This document shows, piece after piece, positions 22,939 through 35,699 of a stretch of DNA of 64,000 bases; within the stretch, counting starts at the first letter, position 1, and each line of letters starts with the position of its first letter. A model generated the notes under the pieces. The model was not told the DNA's origin. It saw only the letters and a program-made list of their open reading frames with translations, and ran no database searches. A program made the position numbers and the translations under genes. This DNA comes from Candidula unifasciata (Eukaryota; Mollusca; Gastropoda; Stylommatophora; Geomitridae), in contig CAJHNH020002014.1 in NCBI GenBank assembly GCA_905116865.2, positions 62,001-126,000 of the forward strand. The letters run 5' to 3'.

Positions 22939-25080
22939 CATGTTTAGGTGTACAATAATAATAGTAAGAATACTAATAATAATGCGCTGAATGACAAATA
23001 AATATAATTATATATTTGAGATATTTGAAGTAAATAAACAAATACTTAAAAACAGCACGTCTTTTCATGGCTATGAGGCCATCATATATGCTAGGCTAAG
23101 ACTTAAAGACAAACAAGCAATGTGTGTCTTCTGCTACCTTTCTTGTAGGCTTTCCGTCCTACGCCATTCACTTACAATTATCTGTAAGGCTGCTTATCTA
23201 GAAAACACATTTTTGCCGGAGTTGGGGATTAAATTAAGCCCTTAGAACTTTGTGCTACTTGTGTTCCAGGCATGTAAACTGGTGGGGGTGGGGGTGGATA
23301 CTCTAACACGAACCAAAAAACGTTACGCTTCTATTTGGTTTAGGAATGAGTATAGTAATACTAATAATGTAGCCAGTTGTGATTTTTTTTTTTTAAAATC
23401 TGTTGTTGGAAATTTTTCATTTCTAGATGATAGTGTGCAATGCCCAATAGTGAGACATGGGAATCACATACCATGGTCATCCATTTAGGACCAGGGATAA
23501 AGTTTATTTTCTCTCTCCATAGTACAACATCTGGACGGTATTGTAGAGGACATGTTTTGCTGGTTATTTCAAACCACGTCCGGCTGTAGCAGTTAATAGC
23601 TCAAGCCGGACTGTTTCATGCAAACAAATGTTTTTTCTTTTTCTTTTCTGATGAATTTATTCTGTACCATAGCCTATTGTCGTTTGGTTTTGTTACTTCT
23701 GTATGACAACTAGTTCTGTCACCTCACCATATTTCATGATGTCCAACACATAGATTTCCTTGGAATATCACAAAGCAGAAGCCTTTTTAGCAGGTGCTCT
23801 CTTTTACAATCACTTTGGGAAAGGGGGGGGGGGGGGCAAAATCCCCACTTTTTTGATGGAGTTTCTCAAGACTCATTTGGCTTTAGAATTTTGTTACATA
23901 ACGCTGGTGTCATCTGTCTTTATTAGGATTTCCCATAATGAACCAAAAAGACAAGTAGTTTAGATGTTAAGATTTTGGCTCGCAATGGTCTAGGCGGTAT
24001 CCCGCAGCTCCAAAAAAACATCCAACCTGCTTCAGGGATGAGGCAAAATATAGTAGTTCCCCCCAATCCCCTTTCTTTTTCAAACTAATTTTTTTATTGG
24101 ACGTAAAAAGAATTTGTACACCTAAATAATTATTACCGTTTAGTGATTGTTGGTTGACTATTAGAAATACATATCATTGTTTTCTTTGAAAATTGCACAT
24201 TACATGTAGATATTGCTGCCAGAATGACATCTGCTAATTTCACCCCTCTGTTTGTCATCGTTTGGGAGGTAGCCATGTGGCAGACGTCAGACAGACACGT
24301 GGTTTTTCAGTTAAAAAAAAAATAAAATACTTGAAACTAAACACTAGACGTCTCAAAGATATATATGATTTAAATACCCGGCTTCGGCCGGGTTAGTGAA
24401 ATAAAGTCTTATTCTCCCGTCCTCTACCTCATCTTGGTCCCCACCGCGGCCCTATTATGTAGGTCTAATGGAAATATGGGTCTAACTAAAACCTGATATT
24501 TAATATCCTGTCTTTGACTTCATCTTTGTCTCCACCGCTGAAGCATCTTTAGTCATTGCCCCTAAATCCACCCGAGGTATCCCCCGTATAGCTAAAACCA
24601 GTATTTAACAGTTTGGGAGACAGACACATTTATAGATTTGTTGTTTCAAGAAGATAATAGTAAAATTGTATTTTTTTTTTAAATTAATTTTTTTCAAAGT
24701 AAGTAATATGGAAAACAATGTTCAGAAGAATATACTCTAGCGAAAGTTCACTTTTACTGATTGTCGCAATAAAGACAAAAATGCACAATAATCTAGGCCA
24801 CCAATGTTACTGTTAAATTAAACAGTGTAGTCATAATGACAAATAAAAGTATAACCTGTGTATTGGTCACAATTTGGGAGGAGTTAACACTTCATTTATA
24901 ATAAACACATGAAATACAGAAATGGTTTGTGATTTATAGTATAATGAGAGCAACTTTACCTTTATAAGCAGGATGATCGACATCTTTTGGGTAATGGTAT
25001 CACATTTTTTGGGAAAGGTGCAAGAAAACACAAGAAAGTACCACATTGTTAAATTTAAAAAGCCTTTAAAACGCCTTAAA

Positions 25081-25082
<2 letters not shown>
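22939..25082. other. No recognisable gene (2.1 kb)
   Basis: Homopolymer tracts (T at about 23384, G at about 23824-23837) and AT-rich DNA fill most of it. A small hairpin-bearing duplicated segment at 24.4-24.6 kb is listed separately. Confidence 0.45.
24376..24620 (+). repeat. TTCG-loop hairpin followed by two degenerate direct repeats
   Basis: ACCCGGCTTCGGCCGGGT (24376-24393) is a perfect 7-bp stem closed by TTCG. Two loosely similar blocks of about 100 bp follow (about 24405-24505 and 24506-24610). They share a CTTGGTCCCCACCG / CTTTGTCTCCACCG word and a CTAAAACC...TATTTAA end. This could be the 3' part of an unknown retroelement. No protein is visible. Confidence 0.5.
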
Positions 25083-25111
<29 letters not shown>

Positions 25112-25126
25112 GCCCACACACACATA
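25081..25126. repeat. (CA)n(CG)n(CA)n alternating purine-pyrimidine tract
   Basis: About eight CA units, about eight CG units and more CA units form roughly 45 bp of almost strict purine-pyrimidine alternation. Confidence 0.9.
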
Positions 25127-25176
25127 ATCGGCGAACCTTATAGTTGATCCAAATTCCTTGTCCATGACATCACTGA

Positions 25177-25345
25177 TGGGAGCCCTTGTGGTGCAGCGGC
25201 TAGACGCTCACCTGCTGATCGGAAGGTCGTGGGTTCGGGTCCTGTCGTAGCCGCATTTTTCTACCCTTCAAAAATGACCTTGGCTCCCAGATCGAGCCAG
25301 CATTGAGTGGGTACCGGGTATAGTCCTGGAAGTAAACTCGGCATC
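25177..25345 (+). mobile_element. SINE-B copy 2 (tRNA-derived)
   Basis: The head reads TGGTGCAGCGGCTAGACGC (A-box region) and GGTCGTGGGTTCGGGTCC (B box GGTTCGGGTCC). The body includes TGACCTTGGCTCCCAGATCG and GGGTACCGGGTATAGTCCTG. It matches the minus-strand copy at 22.7-22.9 kb. Confidence 0.85.
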
Positions 25346-26498
25346 ACTCACCGTACTAATTTGTCTATAAAATATATGTCTAGTCATATATGCCCAATAT
25401 GCATGAAGACGTATAGGAAGGTCCTTTACTTAACTCTGTTTTGTTTTACATCATTGATTTACAATTCTTTCTCTCCCCACCCCCCCTCCCCCCCGCTCAC
25501 ATCTGTTGTTGTGGCGGCTTCCAGTATGTGCCATTAATGTCCTGGAGCAATAACTTTTAATATAATCAATGCATTTATTGTTGAAATCTTCAAAGAAGAA
25601 CGATTTTTAAATCCAATATTGTTATGAAGAGGGAAAACTCTTGCAGCTGCAGAGGAATGAGGTCATGCCAAAAGATTGAAAAGACATTTTGATACTAATG
25701 TGCCATTTTCCTCGCCATAATTTTTTTTTTTTTTTTGAAATTGTAAATCCAGACTTTTTTTAAGCCTTTGATGGTTGATCTTGCAGTATTAGTTCCATGC
25801 ATTTTTTTTTTAATTTATCAGTTCATAATGTTCTTCTTTAACAAGGCTGTGAAATGTCATAACTAACGACATAATTTTCATCTGTCTTCCTTCAATAACA
25901 TTTTGTCACATATCACTCCTGTCGCGTGCCTAATTTAAGGATTTCTCCTTCAGTAACCAACAGCAACTCAGAGTAATTATGTTGAGTCGTTTACTCGTAT
26001 TGGTCTCAGGGATTATGGCCAATATACGCTCAACTTATCTCTGGAGTAGGCAACTCAAGTATTGGCACTACAAAATATACAGTATATGAATACAATATTT
26101 ACTAGGCACACTGGCTGGACACCCCCACCAGGTTATGAAGAAAGCCCCCAGGTTATGATAAGTCATTATCATAACCATGTTAACACATATAATGAAGATA
26201 CATACACATACAACTGCTAAACACTTAAAAAGGTGACATAGAGAAACCTAAGTCAGCCATGAAAATGAATGCATGTATTTAGTATATTATATATGTATAT
26301 AGAATATTGAAGTGAATTCCAGCTATCAGTGAAAGAATCTCAGCAACTAATGTCTAGATCCCAAGGAAACTATACAGACAGCCGGTCCTGGAGGTGACTA
26401 TAGGTCATCATTGGAAACAAATGAGCTGTGAGGAAAAAAACAGCAAATGAAGCATCAGACTTAGCTTCTGTCCTTTCTGTCTATGATGCCTCCTTCAG

Positions 26499-26650
26499 CT
26501 CCGGATGATTCGACTGTCTTTGACTCTGGGAATTCTGCTCCACTGGATCAAATAGTCAGAGAGTACCTCACCATAGAGGACACAATACTGCACTGGTACT
26601 TAGCAAGTCTCTATCACCAAGTAGAACACATTGTTTTTGAGCTACCCTAA
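26499..26650 (+). CDS. Possible coding exon, unidentified
   Basis: A strong acceptor-like sequence, TCCTTTCTGTCTATGATGCC plus TCCTTCAG, ends at 26498. The frame that follows reads APDDSTVFDSGNSAPLDQIV, then REYLTIEDTILHW, and stops at 26648-26650. The composition looks protein-like, and a GT at about 26597 could serve as donor. The LDQIVREYL stretch loosely recalls DCAF1-type proteins, but the following residues do not fit, so no name is given. It may equally be a chance frame or an old processed copy. Confidence 0.25.
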
Positions 26651-27289
26651 GCTCTAGCACTGGTAGACTGTTTGAGGTACCATCTCCCACATGTTGGAGA
26701 TGTCAGGAACCTTCACAGGTGTTAGCTGGTGGGTAACAGTTTGTTTTTGATGGTTGGTGGGTGTTGGTTGGACTGTGAAACTTCTGCCAGCTCCTCACAA
26801 AAGGTACATCCTGTCAAGAAAATAACTCAAAATTAGTCATCACCAAGAGGGTAACATCTTGACAGGAAAGACAGAATAAGCACCAGTCATCAACCCCCAT
26901 CTGCTGACTCCCCCCTGCTCTCCTGTTTCATTCCTCAGATTGCCTCTCCAGACCAAGAGACATAAGTCTCCTATATTCATCTGTCTGTTTAGTGCAAGAG
27001 AAGGCAAGTCAGATATACAGTGGAGATAGATAAAGTGTTCTAACACATATATCACTCTCTCTCTCCCCCTCCCTCTGCACACAGACACCAATATTTACTG
27101 TCAGTACCTGCATTCCCTAGATTTTCCCACGCTCGCCCTAGCATTCATTGATCTGGGTCAAACACACACATACTCTGGTTAACAAAGTCTTGACCTAATT
27201 CTGTCCCCATTTGGTATGCACACTTCTATAGTTAGTTTGAAACGTACACACTTGTAAAGGTATTAAGTTTTACCAGTATGGGTGGTTTA

Positions 27290-27360
27290 TTGAGGGCATA
27301 AGCTATTTAGTCTGTACAGGGGAAGGTCTACGTTCGAATCCGCTTCTCTAGCGATCAAGA
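27290..27360 (+). repeat. Possible tRNA-like SINE head
   Basis: ACGTTCGAATCC at about 27332-27343 matches a B box, and a tRNA-like stretch precedes it. There is no second copy in the window and no tail or TSD. Confidence 0.3.
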
Positions 27361-28570
27361 ACGGTCGAACTAAGTGTGATCACACAGCCGATACTGATCT
27401 CTCTACAGCAGTGACTACTTTACAGACCTCATTTTAGGTACTCGTAAACTATAATTAACTTACCCAAGCATATGTAAAACCTGAGACATTCCAGATTGCC
27501 TTGAAAAATGAAATTTATACAGGCATAGATTAACACGTCTGGACGCTTGAGACCGGCAAGAGAGAATAGCGTCACTTAGACACTTCAGGCGTTGGTGCAA
27601 AAAGAAGTCCCTAGTATACATGAGCAAGGAGTAAATCGGTTTCCACGAAACCTCAAAAAACTCCCTTAATATATATCCAAGATATATACATTTAAAAGTG
27701 GAGTTTGGTTAAAGCAACCAGAAAATGTAGACATAATAATGTTGTCCAATAAAGGCCTATATATATAGATATAAGGGACTATATATTTCTGGGCGAGTCC
27801 AAGTTTGAATTTTGTGCAGATTACAGGTAAGACAGGTTATCAGCCTTACAGACCGATGCGTAATGGCTATCATTTCACGACACATTTATTGGATTCAGCG
27901 TAGACTGTCAGCATGTAATATATTGATTCCAAATTTCTAAAAAGTACCAAAACATCGGGCGTGCTATTAAAAGTAATTTTGCTCGGCAAGGGTCAAAAAG
28001 TACCAAATTTGTAGGAAAGTACCAACTTCAAAAGCGTTGATGGAGAAATCTTGACGTCATCGCAGAACGCCGGCACATAAAATACATGGGTTATAGCAGA
28101 CGATTCGAGTGTGCTTATTATAACTTAAAGTTAATAGAATTAGTTGACAAGTTCCCTTACTTACCTCCCCACTTCGTTTCACAGACAACGATCCCACATT
28201 CCTGTTATGAGATCAGCACGACCCCCCACCCCACCCCCACGAGCTTTCTTTGATTGTAAGAATACTCCAACTGCTGGGGATTTAGCCTTGACCACTGTCG
28301 TGGTAAGCAAGCGCTACAACCACTGTATCACTGTGGCTTCTGTAAAGAAACATATATGCAGAAAACGTCTATTCATAGGTGGCTTAGGGGTTGTAAACGC
28401 TGTTTCATAATCCCTTGATACAGTGGTTCGAAGTCAAAGCTGGATGAATGTTCACCACAATGTCCTTTTCCAGAACAATAAATTCTATAACAGTTTGCGA
28501 TTTGTAGCACACATTGTCACTTTAACGGATTACTGCAACTGTTCTTTGTGCGAGAATGAAGTGCCATTTC

Positions 28571-28599
<29 letters not shown>

Positions 28600-28602
<3 letters not shown>

Positions 28603-29898
28603 TAGAACCTCGCTTAACGAGCACCTCTCATAACGAGTAATTCGCATAACCAGCAAAACAATTTGTAAAAGAATGACTCGCTTAACGAGCGACGTTTCGC
28701 ATAACGAGTGGCGAGGAGAGGGGAAGTTCCGGATTTTGGTCATGTTACATCAGTGTTTAGCATTTGATCCAGTAGCATCATAGTGTCGCTTGTGATTACA
28801 CTTTTTCTCAAACTTGTGTTATATTGTGATACATGTACATGAATCCTCCAGGCCTACAAGATGACCTCCCTGATGAATTAATTTAAGTTAATGAAGATCA
28901 AATTTCTGCCTCCCAACATCACTCCGTTATTCCAGCCAATGGACCAGCAAGTTATTTCTAACTTTAAGAAGCTCTACACTAAAGCACTCTTCGAGCATTG
29001 TTTTCAAGTGTCTAAAGGGACCAACCTCACTCTCAAAGAGTTTTGGAAAAATCACTTCTACATCGTTGCCTGCCTCAAGATGACCGACAAGGCGGGGGAA
29101 GGGGTTACCAAGAGAACCCTAACTTCTTCTTGGAGGAAGCTTTGGCCGGAGGGTGTTGTCGATTTGTGACTTTGAGGGGTTCGAGATAGTACTTGTGGAA
29201 CCTGTAGTCAACGAGATTGTGTCTTTGGCCACAATCATGGGATTGTAGGTGGATAATAGTGATATCGAAGAGCTCGTGGAAGAGCACAGCCAAGATCTGA
29301 CCACCGAAGAGCTTATGGAGTTGCATTGTGTTTCACAGCAAGACGTTTTGGAGGAAAGTTTGTCAGAGAAGGATGAGAAGGTAACAGAAAAGCAACAATC
29401 TTCTAGCGAATAAGAACAATTCTGAAAGCATGGGGAACTCTTGCTTCTCACATTGAGAAGCATCACCCTAATAAGGAAGTGGCTATGCGCGCTGCAAATT
29501 TAATGATATGCTGTGTCGCATTTTCGCCAAATTTTGAAGCGTCAACAAATACAAATGTCTCTAGACATCTTTCTAGTAAAAAAATAATTATCTATGTATC
29601 ATAATTATTTCGACTTTTTTTTCCCTGCAAATCGAATTTGCATTCCATGTGGGTTCGTTCCGCTATTGAAGAAAAGATGAAGATGAGTCACTCTCCTTAA
29701 ATATGTATATAATTTTCTTTGAATAAATGTTATAGTATAAATTATACATAGCATTTTGTGAGTATTTTTTTTTCAACATGTAACGCATTATCGTCTTTTA
29801 CATTAATTTATATGAGAAAAATTGCTTCGCATAACGAGTTTTTCGCTTAACGGGTATGATTCTGGAACGAATTATGCTCGTTAAGCGAGGTTCCACTG
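28600..29898 (+). mobile_element. Tigger/pogo-type DNA transposon, internally deleted
   Basis: The left end, CAGTAGAACCTCGCTTAACG, is mirrored by the right end, CGTTAAGCGAGGTTCCACTG. The motif CGCATAACGAG recurs near both ends. The right flank is TA and the left flank is CA; both sides are TA/CA microsatellite, which fits TA-targeted insertion with a mutated left dinucleotide. The 1.3-kb length is shorter than full elements, and only the C-terminal half of the transposase remains. Confidence 0.92.
28832..29582 (+). pseudogene. Tigger (TIGD1-like) transposase, C-terminal half
   Basis: Homology starts with NPPGLQDDLPDEL and shifts frame into the open segment 28891-29169. That segment contains KFLPPNITPLFQPMDQQVIS, where the Asp in PMDQ is the third catalytic residue of the DDD triad, then FKKLYTKALF and LTLKEFWKNHF. 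After a frameshift it continues as FEGFEIVLVEPVVNEIVSLA, then EELVEEHSQDLTTEELMEL, and an SHFRQILKRQQ-like end. The DNA-binding N-terminus and the first two catalytic Asp residues are missing. The copy is dead. Confidence 0.88.
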
Positions 29899-29966
29899 TA
29901 TATATATATATATATATATATATACAGATCTGACATTTAGCCCGGCGCATTCATCGTATAAAGAGT

Positions 29967-30335
29967 ATGGTAAAAGAGGTGAAATTGACGGTGGAAGAAC
30001 TTTTGCTTTTACTGATTTTATCCTTGTTTACATACAGGGGAGCAGTAGAATGGCTGTTATCTAGAAACCTACAGGTGGCGGCTGATAAGGTGAGTGAACG
30101 GTGCGCTGCGACGTGTTCCGTCATCAGTCCGGATAAAGATTCAATATCACGCTGTTCATTGAATAATAAAATTGTCGTTGATGCGCTCTGGCATATTAGA
30201 CTCGCTTTAAATCCTATCAAGAGAGAGAGAGAACATTTGACGGAAGTCTGCGAGAATGGCCATAGCCTGTTGGAGAAAGGTCATGTAGCATGTTCTGAGT
30301 GCCGTTCTGCTGGGCTCAGGAGCGTCCAAACCTGA
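29967..30335 (+). CDS. Unidentified 122-codon open frame
   Basis: It starts at ATG 29967, just outside the Tigger right end. A hydrophobic stretch (ELLLLLILSLFTYRGAVEWL, about residues 11-30) precedes a Cys-containing region, with CENGHSLLEKGHVACSEC near the end. I do not recognise a domain. The flanks show no clear splice sites. It may be a chance frame or part of an old repeat. Confidence 0.2.
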   Translation: MVKEVKLTVEELLLLLILSLFTYRGAVEWLLSRNLQVAADKVSERCAATCSVISPDKDSISRCSLNNKIVVDALWHIRLALNPIKREREHLTEVCENGHSLLEKGHVACSECRSAGLRSVQT

Positions 30336-33300
30336 GGGTTTCGGCTCCTTAAGACCTCCCCTGATAAATTTGTAAGGATGCTAAGCGGCCCCCACCCCGC
30401 TATTGTTAGAAGTTCTTGTTTCCGTTTGTGTTTATACTGTTTAGGTTATTCAAACGAGCATTTGTTTTAGAGGATGAGCTACCCCCACCCCCCTTCCCCC
30501 ACACTTGAAAAAAACAAAACCGTCCCCACTCATTTTTGATCCCTGACTGGACTAGTGTAATCATTCGAAACTAAACAAAGCCTTGCCTCACCGTATTGTA
30601 CTGCTTGTCTCACTGTATTGTATTGTACGAATAGGTGTCGTCGACTAAGCAGTATGTGTTTGACCAACAGTAAAGATCCAACGGAAGATGGTAACCTTAA
30701 AGAATGCGTCGTAAATAGCCGTTGATCTCATAAATGTTAGAAAAAGAAAATAAGTAAATGGAACAAAATATTGTTGGTACTTGAACATATGTATATACTT
30801 TTTTTTAAGGCTTATATATTTCATGCTACTTGAACTGTTTTAGGCGTTACTTAAAATCTTTATTTTCGCATTTGTTACATTTTAAGAAAAAACATTTCTT
30901 TCTGTTTTATTTATGTTTCTACTCTCATTTCCCCCTTTCTTTGTGCATGTTTCGTTTCTTAGTAGTTCTTTATATTCCCGTTTCGTTCCTGCTCTGTGAC
31001 CCTCTGTAATTTGTTTGTTGGTTTATTATTCCTGTTGGTTCTGTTCGCTGATAAAGACTTAAATCGGAACTTTGGGTTCTTGTTTTGTGCGTCTTTTCCT
31101 TCTCCTCCTCTGAGCATCTTATGAGACTGTAGAAATCAATAAGAAGAGACAGAATTCAGAACAGGCTGGCAGACTGGAGAAATCGAGCAAGACGGGACCC
31201 ATCGCGTTAGCCTGTATGGATCAGGTCTTTCAATAGCAGCAGTTCCCCGCTGTGTTCATTAGATTAACAAATGTAGCCTGCTGAAGGGGCCGTGTCACGT
31301 GTTTTTTTATAGAGGCTTTGAGTCGCACTGCAAGTCTGTCTGTTCAACTTGCCTCGTCATGTTTGTGTATGTTTGACCCAAACTTCTGTCTATTCACTGA
31401 CGCTATTTATCAAGCGTGTTGACGGTTTTCAATGAGTTATAGAAGAGACTGCCTATTTTTTTTAATGGGATTGATTTGTCACATAATTCTTTCCCGAAAA
31501 CACGTGATTACACGTTTATATAATATCCTCTGTACAGGTGTGTTAAATGTGTATGCAGTCATTCCAATAGATATTCTGTTGAATAAATTTCTAGGTTGTC
31601 TACAACTGGACGCATGTGTTTCTCACATGGAGGTGCCCCTACACGTGCGCCGATAACCGATTTAGCAGATTTTGTGGATTTATTTCTGGTGTGGTTTCTG
31701 TGACGGTTTCGTAGGCGGTCCGATGTGTTTGTGGATAAGTGTGATGATGAAATGTCTTACCTTCCGCCACATTCGTTTTTACGATTTAAGAAATACTCCG
31801 CACGCTCGTTGCCTCGAACACTCGCAGGACCCGGCAGAAAGATAGGTTAGACCAGCCATTGGTGATATGTTCTGTGAGACAATCGATTTTTGTCCGATCA
31901 TGTAGATCTGAATATTTCGAGCATATTCATTGAATCACTTGTGAACTGTTTAGTACCTTACCATACCATTGCCCTTGTTGTAGTCACGGTCTCATTTGTG
32001 AGTTTTTTCTTCTTCTCTATATGAGCTAAACAACTTATTATTGTCTAGTCATCTCGCATCCAATCAGTGCAGTAATTGTTATCGGGGAATGAGACTGCTT
32101 GTGACTTTCTGTTAGTTGCCATGAAATAGTTGTTTAGCATCTAATTTACCTACTGCGGGCGTTAAAACAAAAGTTAAAGAGCACTGATTTAATTCATTTT
32201 GGCTTTTTGATGATTTTTTTTAGAATTTTCCCGTACAACCGCATTTTGAGACCTGGAGGTTTTGTGTGCGTGTGTGTGTGTATGTTTGTGGGTGTGTGTG
32301 CGTGCGTGTGTGGTGGAGGGGGGGGGGGGGGGGGGGGCTTGTTTACCAGTTGTCAAGGATTTAGGACTAAATGTTAAAACTGGTTCTGTGTTACAAATGA
32401 AGACCTGAAGACCTATTTTTCTTTCTCAGTTTAGGAAGTGAAACTTGTAAGTCCTGATATGTATAGAAATCGTCGCCCTTACCGGCATATCTAACGTACA
32501 GCAGAGGCGTTTACCGACACAGTTTACCACTCATATCTGGACACAACTGTCATTTCTATGGTCACCTCACGAGGAGAGAGAGGGGAGGGACATGAAGTGG
32601 TAGAGCTAGATTTTTCTATTCATGGAGAGTAAGGGGGTAGGAGTGGGGGTCTGAGTAAACACTCTGACCATCAGGAAGATGTAAGGGGCGGAAGATAGAA
32701 AATGACCAAGAAAGGCAAAAAGAAGAAAATAACAGATGAGTTGGCGCAGTGACATGGACAGCTGCCAACAGTGGCTAGAGTAGGAGCATGTAGCTAGCCT
32801 GTGGTCAAACGCGACAGCCTTCTCCATCAAGCATGTCAGACGACATGACAAAATAGCCAGAGAGTCGTTGATCTGAGCTGGACGAAGCCTCGCTTGTCTC
32901 AGGACACTAGTGACCTTTCCCGTGTCAACAGTAGGTCACTGATAAGCTGTTGACTGCGTCGCTAATGACTCAGTGTACCACTGGTTCATTTCATATACTC
33001 CTTCTATTGCCTTTTGGGGATTTTCAGATTTTTGTTTATGAGGGTCTAGATGCCTTTTTTTTTAACTGTAGCTGTGTTTGGGAAATATAGTTGTTATCAC
33101 AGGACAGTGCTGATTATGATGTTTTCTTAGTGGCCGTGTCGCAGTTGACTAAATCTGACTTATGGAGTTTGTGATATTGCAAAGCGTTTATGTCATTGTT
33201 CCGTGCGTGCTATTTCTTGTGAATTTATGGACAGTTCTTAAAGATCTCTGGAAATAAGGACCCATTGCCAAAGGTGTCACCACGCAATGTTAAGACTTCA

Positions 33301-33875
33301 TATCGTCATCACGTGATATTTCCTGCCATTGGAAACCATTGTATTTTTAAACAGCTTGTTTCTAAGAGATTGTCATGTTATGGTCTCATCTGACATTATT
33401 AGATATAATGTGTATTTTGACGAGGAAGTCGAATGTGTTGTTCAGTGTACCAGAGTGTTGACAAGATAATCATTACTGTCTCCAAGGTACAGATATTCAT
33501 TGTGTGTAGTCATTTTTAAACGTCATTTTTACCCATCATTAAGTATATGAGCACTCCCCTTTACTTCACCCAGTTTCCCCTGTCCCCATAAGCCCTGCGT
33601 CCAAGATCCCCTCTTCAGCCTAGCTGTATCCAGTCTGTGATGCATGCACTTTGCATTCTTTTGTGTGCTAGTTGTATTTCTCCTTATATTTCTAAGATCC
33701 ACCACTGTAGTGATTTCTGTGCCTTTGAGACGTTATGTATCTCTTGAGGTTCGGATTTGGGTAGTCTGCAGATGTTGACGTGAGTCTTCGCCTAATAACG
33801 TTTACACCGGGCAAAGATGATTTAAATAAAAGGATGAATTAAAAATGAGTGAAGAAATAAGAGAAATGCCTGGGC
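30336..33875. other. No recognisable gene (3.5 kb)
   Basis: Simple tracts include (GT)n next to a run of about 20 G at 32262-32337. The frames present carry no motif. Confidence 0.45.
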
Positions 33876-34165
33876 AACCACTTGTATCAACAGATATAAG
33901 ATAGAGAAGATGGTGCTACATATGACACACCCTGAGAAGAAACCAGTAGAGAATCACCAAACAGACATTACGATGGGAAATTCATGGTTTTAAACGCCCA
34001 AAAGAAAGCCTAAAACGAATGTTGATGAGAGAGGCCAAAACTGCTGGACTGGATTCCATCCATCATATTGCAATTATTCCACAGGATAGAACGGAAGGGA
34101 GGAGCAGACTGCGACCACTGTGTGACGTATAATGGTACAAGAGGGCAATGAATGAATGAAAGACG
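33876..34165 (+). pseudogene. LINE C-terminal end with (ATGA)n tail
   Basis: The + strand reads DRRWCYI-like and then R.PVENHQT-like segments. It continues LRWEIHGFKRPKESLKRMLM, REAKTAGLDSIHHIAIIPQD and RTEGRSRLRPLCD, then a stop and GCAATGAATGAATGAA. These are the conserved terminal blocks of RTE-like RTs (RRWRxIGHxLRK, RPKxxxKRxxxREAKxAGL, DRxxWRxxVxAL), followed by a short tetranucleotide tail. It is a 5'-truncated dead copy. Confidence 0.78.
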
Positions 34166-35699
34166 ATCTAAGTTCCTGTTATGACTGATGAGCTGCATTT
34201 GTTCTCTTGTGCTCTGCCATACTCGTGCTTTAGTGTTCTGTTATATCGAAAAACACGTCCTTCTATGACATAGTAATTCACTGCGTAAAAATAAAAATTC
34301 CATAGTTGTTCATGACTAAAAGTTGGGCTTTTCTATGATTTTTTTTTTCATATCAGTGATTTTCATTTCTAGCGAAGTTGGTTAATTCGCGGCGGCCGGG
34401 TGACGAAGTGATCACTCCCGGGGGTAGGCAGAAAAGCCACATTTCTCCCAGATTAACGGTACCATAGCATGCCAGGTCATCCCCATCACAATTTGACAAC
34501 TCTTTGTTTTTCTGGATTTCATAGCATTCAGGTCACCCATCACAATTTGACACTTTGATGTCTTTTATGACGTATATTAATTGGAAGTTTAATGTAAAAT
34601 TACTTTTAAACCGGTGATCCTTACCATATCTTTGTGTATAACACTGGATCGCATTCATGTTTACATTTTCTTGGTTCTAAATAGTAGTTACTCCAGAGCT
34701 CATCAGTTCCATTTGTTACTACTGTCTGCTGTTTAGATAATGGCATCCCTACACGGTGTGGATAAATATAACAAATGAGCGGGACAGAAGGAGTGGAGTC
34801 AGTAGAGTGGACCAGATGTCATTAGAAAACAATACAAATGTGATTATATTAGGGACTGTAGATTACCGCTGCGACTAGAGTATTGCGCTAACGTTGGTCG
34901 GTGGTTACCAGACTTGAGCTTGTGGGAACTCACCCGGGCAAGAGTTTCCTCTGTGCTTGCCCCGCTTTGCGCGGCACGAGTGAGTTCACTTGCACACACA
35001 CATTGATCGTCGGTGGCTCCCTGAGTCATCATTGATTCCTCACACTTCAAGGTTACGGAAAATATGTTGCCTTCTTCCCCACTCTTTTCTTCCGCTGGCT
35101 TTCTTTCTTTCCGCAAATGTAACAACAAACAGTAGTGTCTGTCTGTCGGCTGGAGTTTGTTGTCCCCAGTTTTTGGTGCGTTCTGTCTTTGATTTGATAA
35201 CAGTGCTCTTCTTGTGCTGGGTTTTTCATTACCGGTATGCTATCTGACAGGTCGGATATGTTTTCCTCACAAGTAGTCCTGCTGTGTGTGGTGCGGACAA
35301 CGTGTTAGACCGGGCCATGGCGTTTCTGTAATGTTTACACCATGTTTGCTATATCAACATCTCATCTGTGCACGTTCAAGAATTATATCAATAATTTAGA
35401 TTGCCTTTCTTAAGCCAGATTCGTCAAATTCTTAGAATGTTTTTGTTGATGTTCTACTGTTGCACATTAGAGAGCTTTTATGGGAGTTACGTTATAGTTA
35501 TATTAGTATGCTCATTGTTGCGTATTGCGTCACACTGTATAGTCGACATGTATTGTTTATATTTACAATTTTGTTTTCTGTTAGTCTGGGCCTAAAGAAA
35601 TGTCAGTCAGGGGTGGGAGGGGGACTGTAGGAGCCTATTATTCCTTGTAAATTTAATGGCTTGCTCATTTCATAAAGGGTTTCCCTTGAATATTTAATT
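34166..35699. other. No recognisable gene (1.5 kb)
   Basis: No domain, TIR or repeat match was found. Confidence 0.45.

Larger units (their letters stand above)
25346..28599. other. No confident gene (3.2 kb)
   Basis: The stretch is AT-rich with T homopolymers at 25720-25736. A possible exon (26499-26650) and a weak tRNA-like stretch (27.3 kb) are listed separately. The (TA)n(CA)n run at 28571-28600 is the target of the Tigger insertion. Confidence 0.45.
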
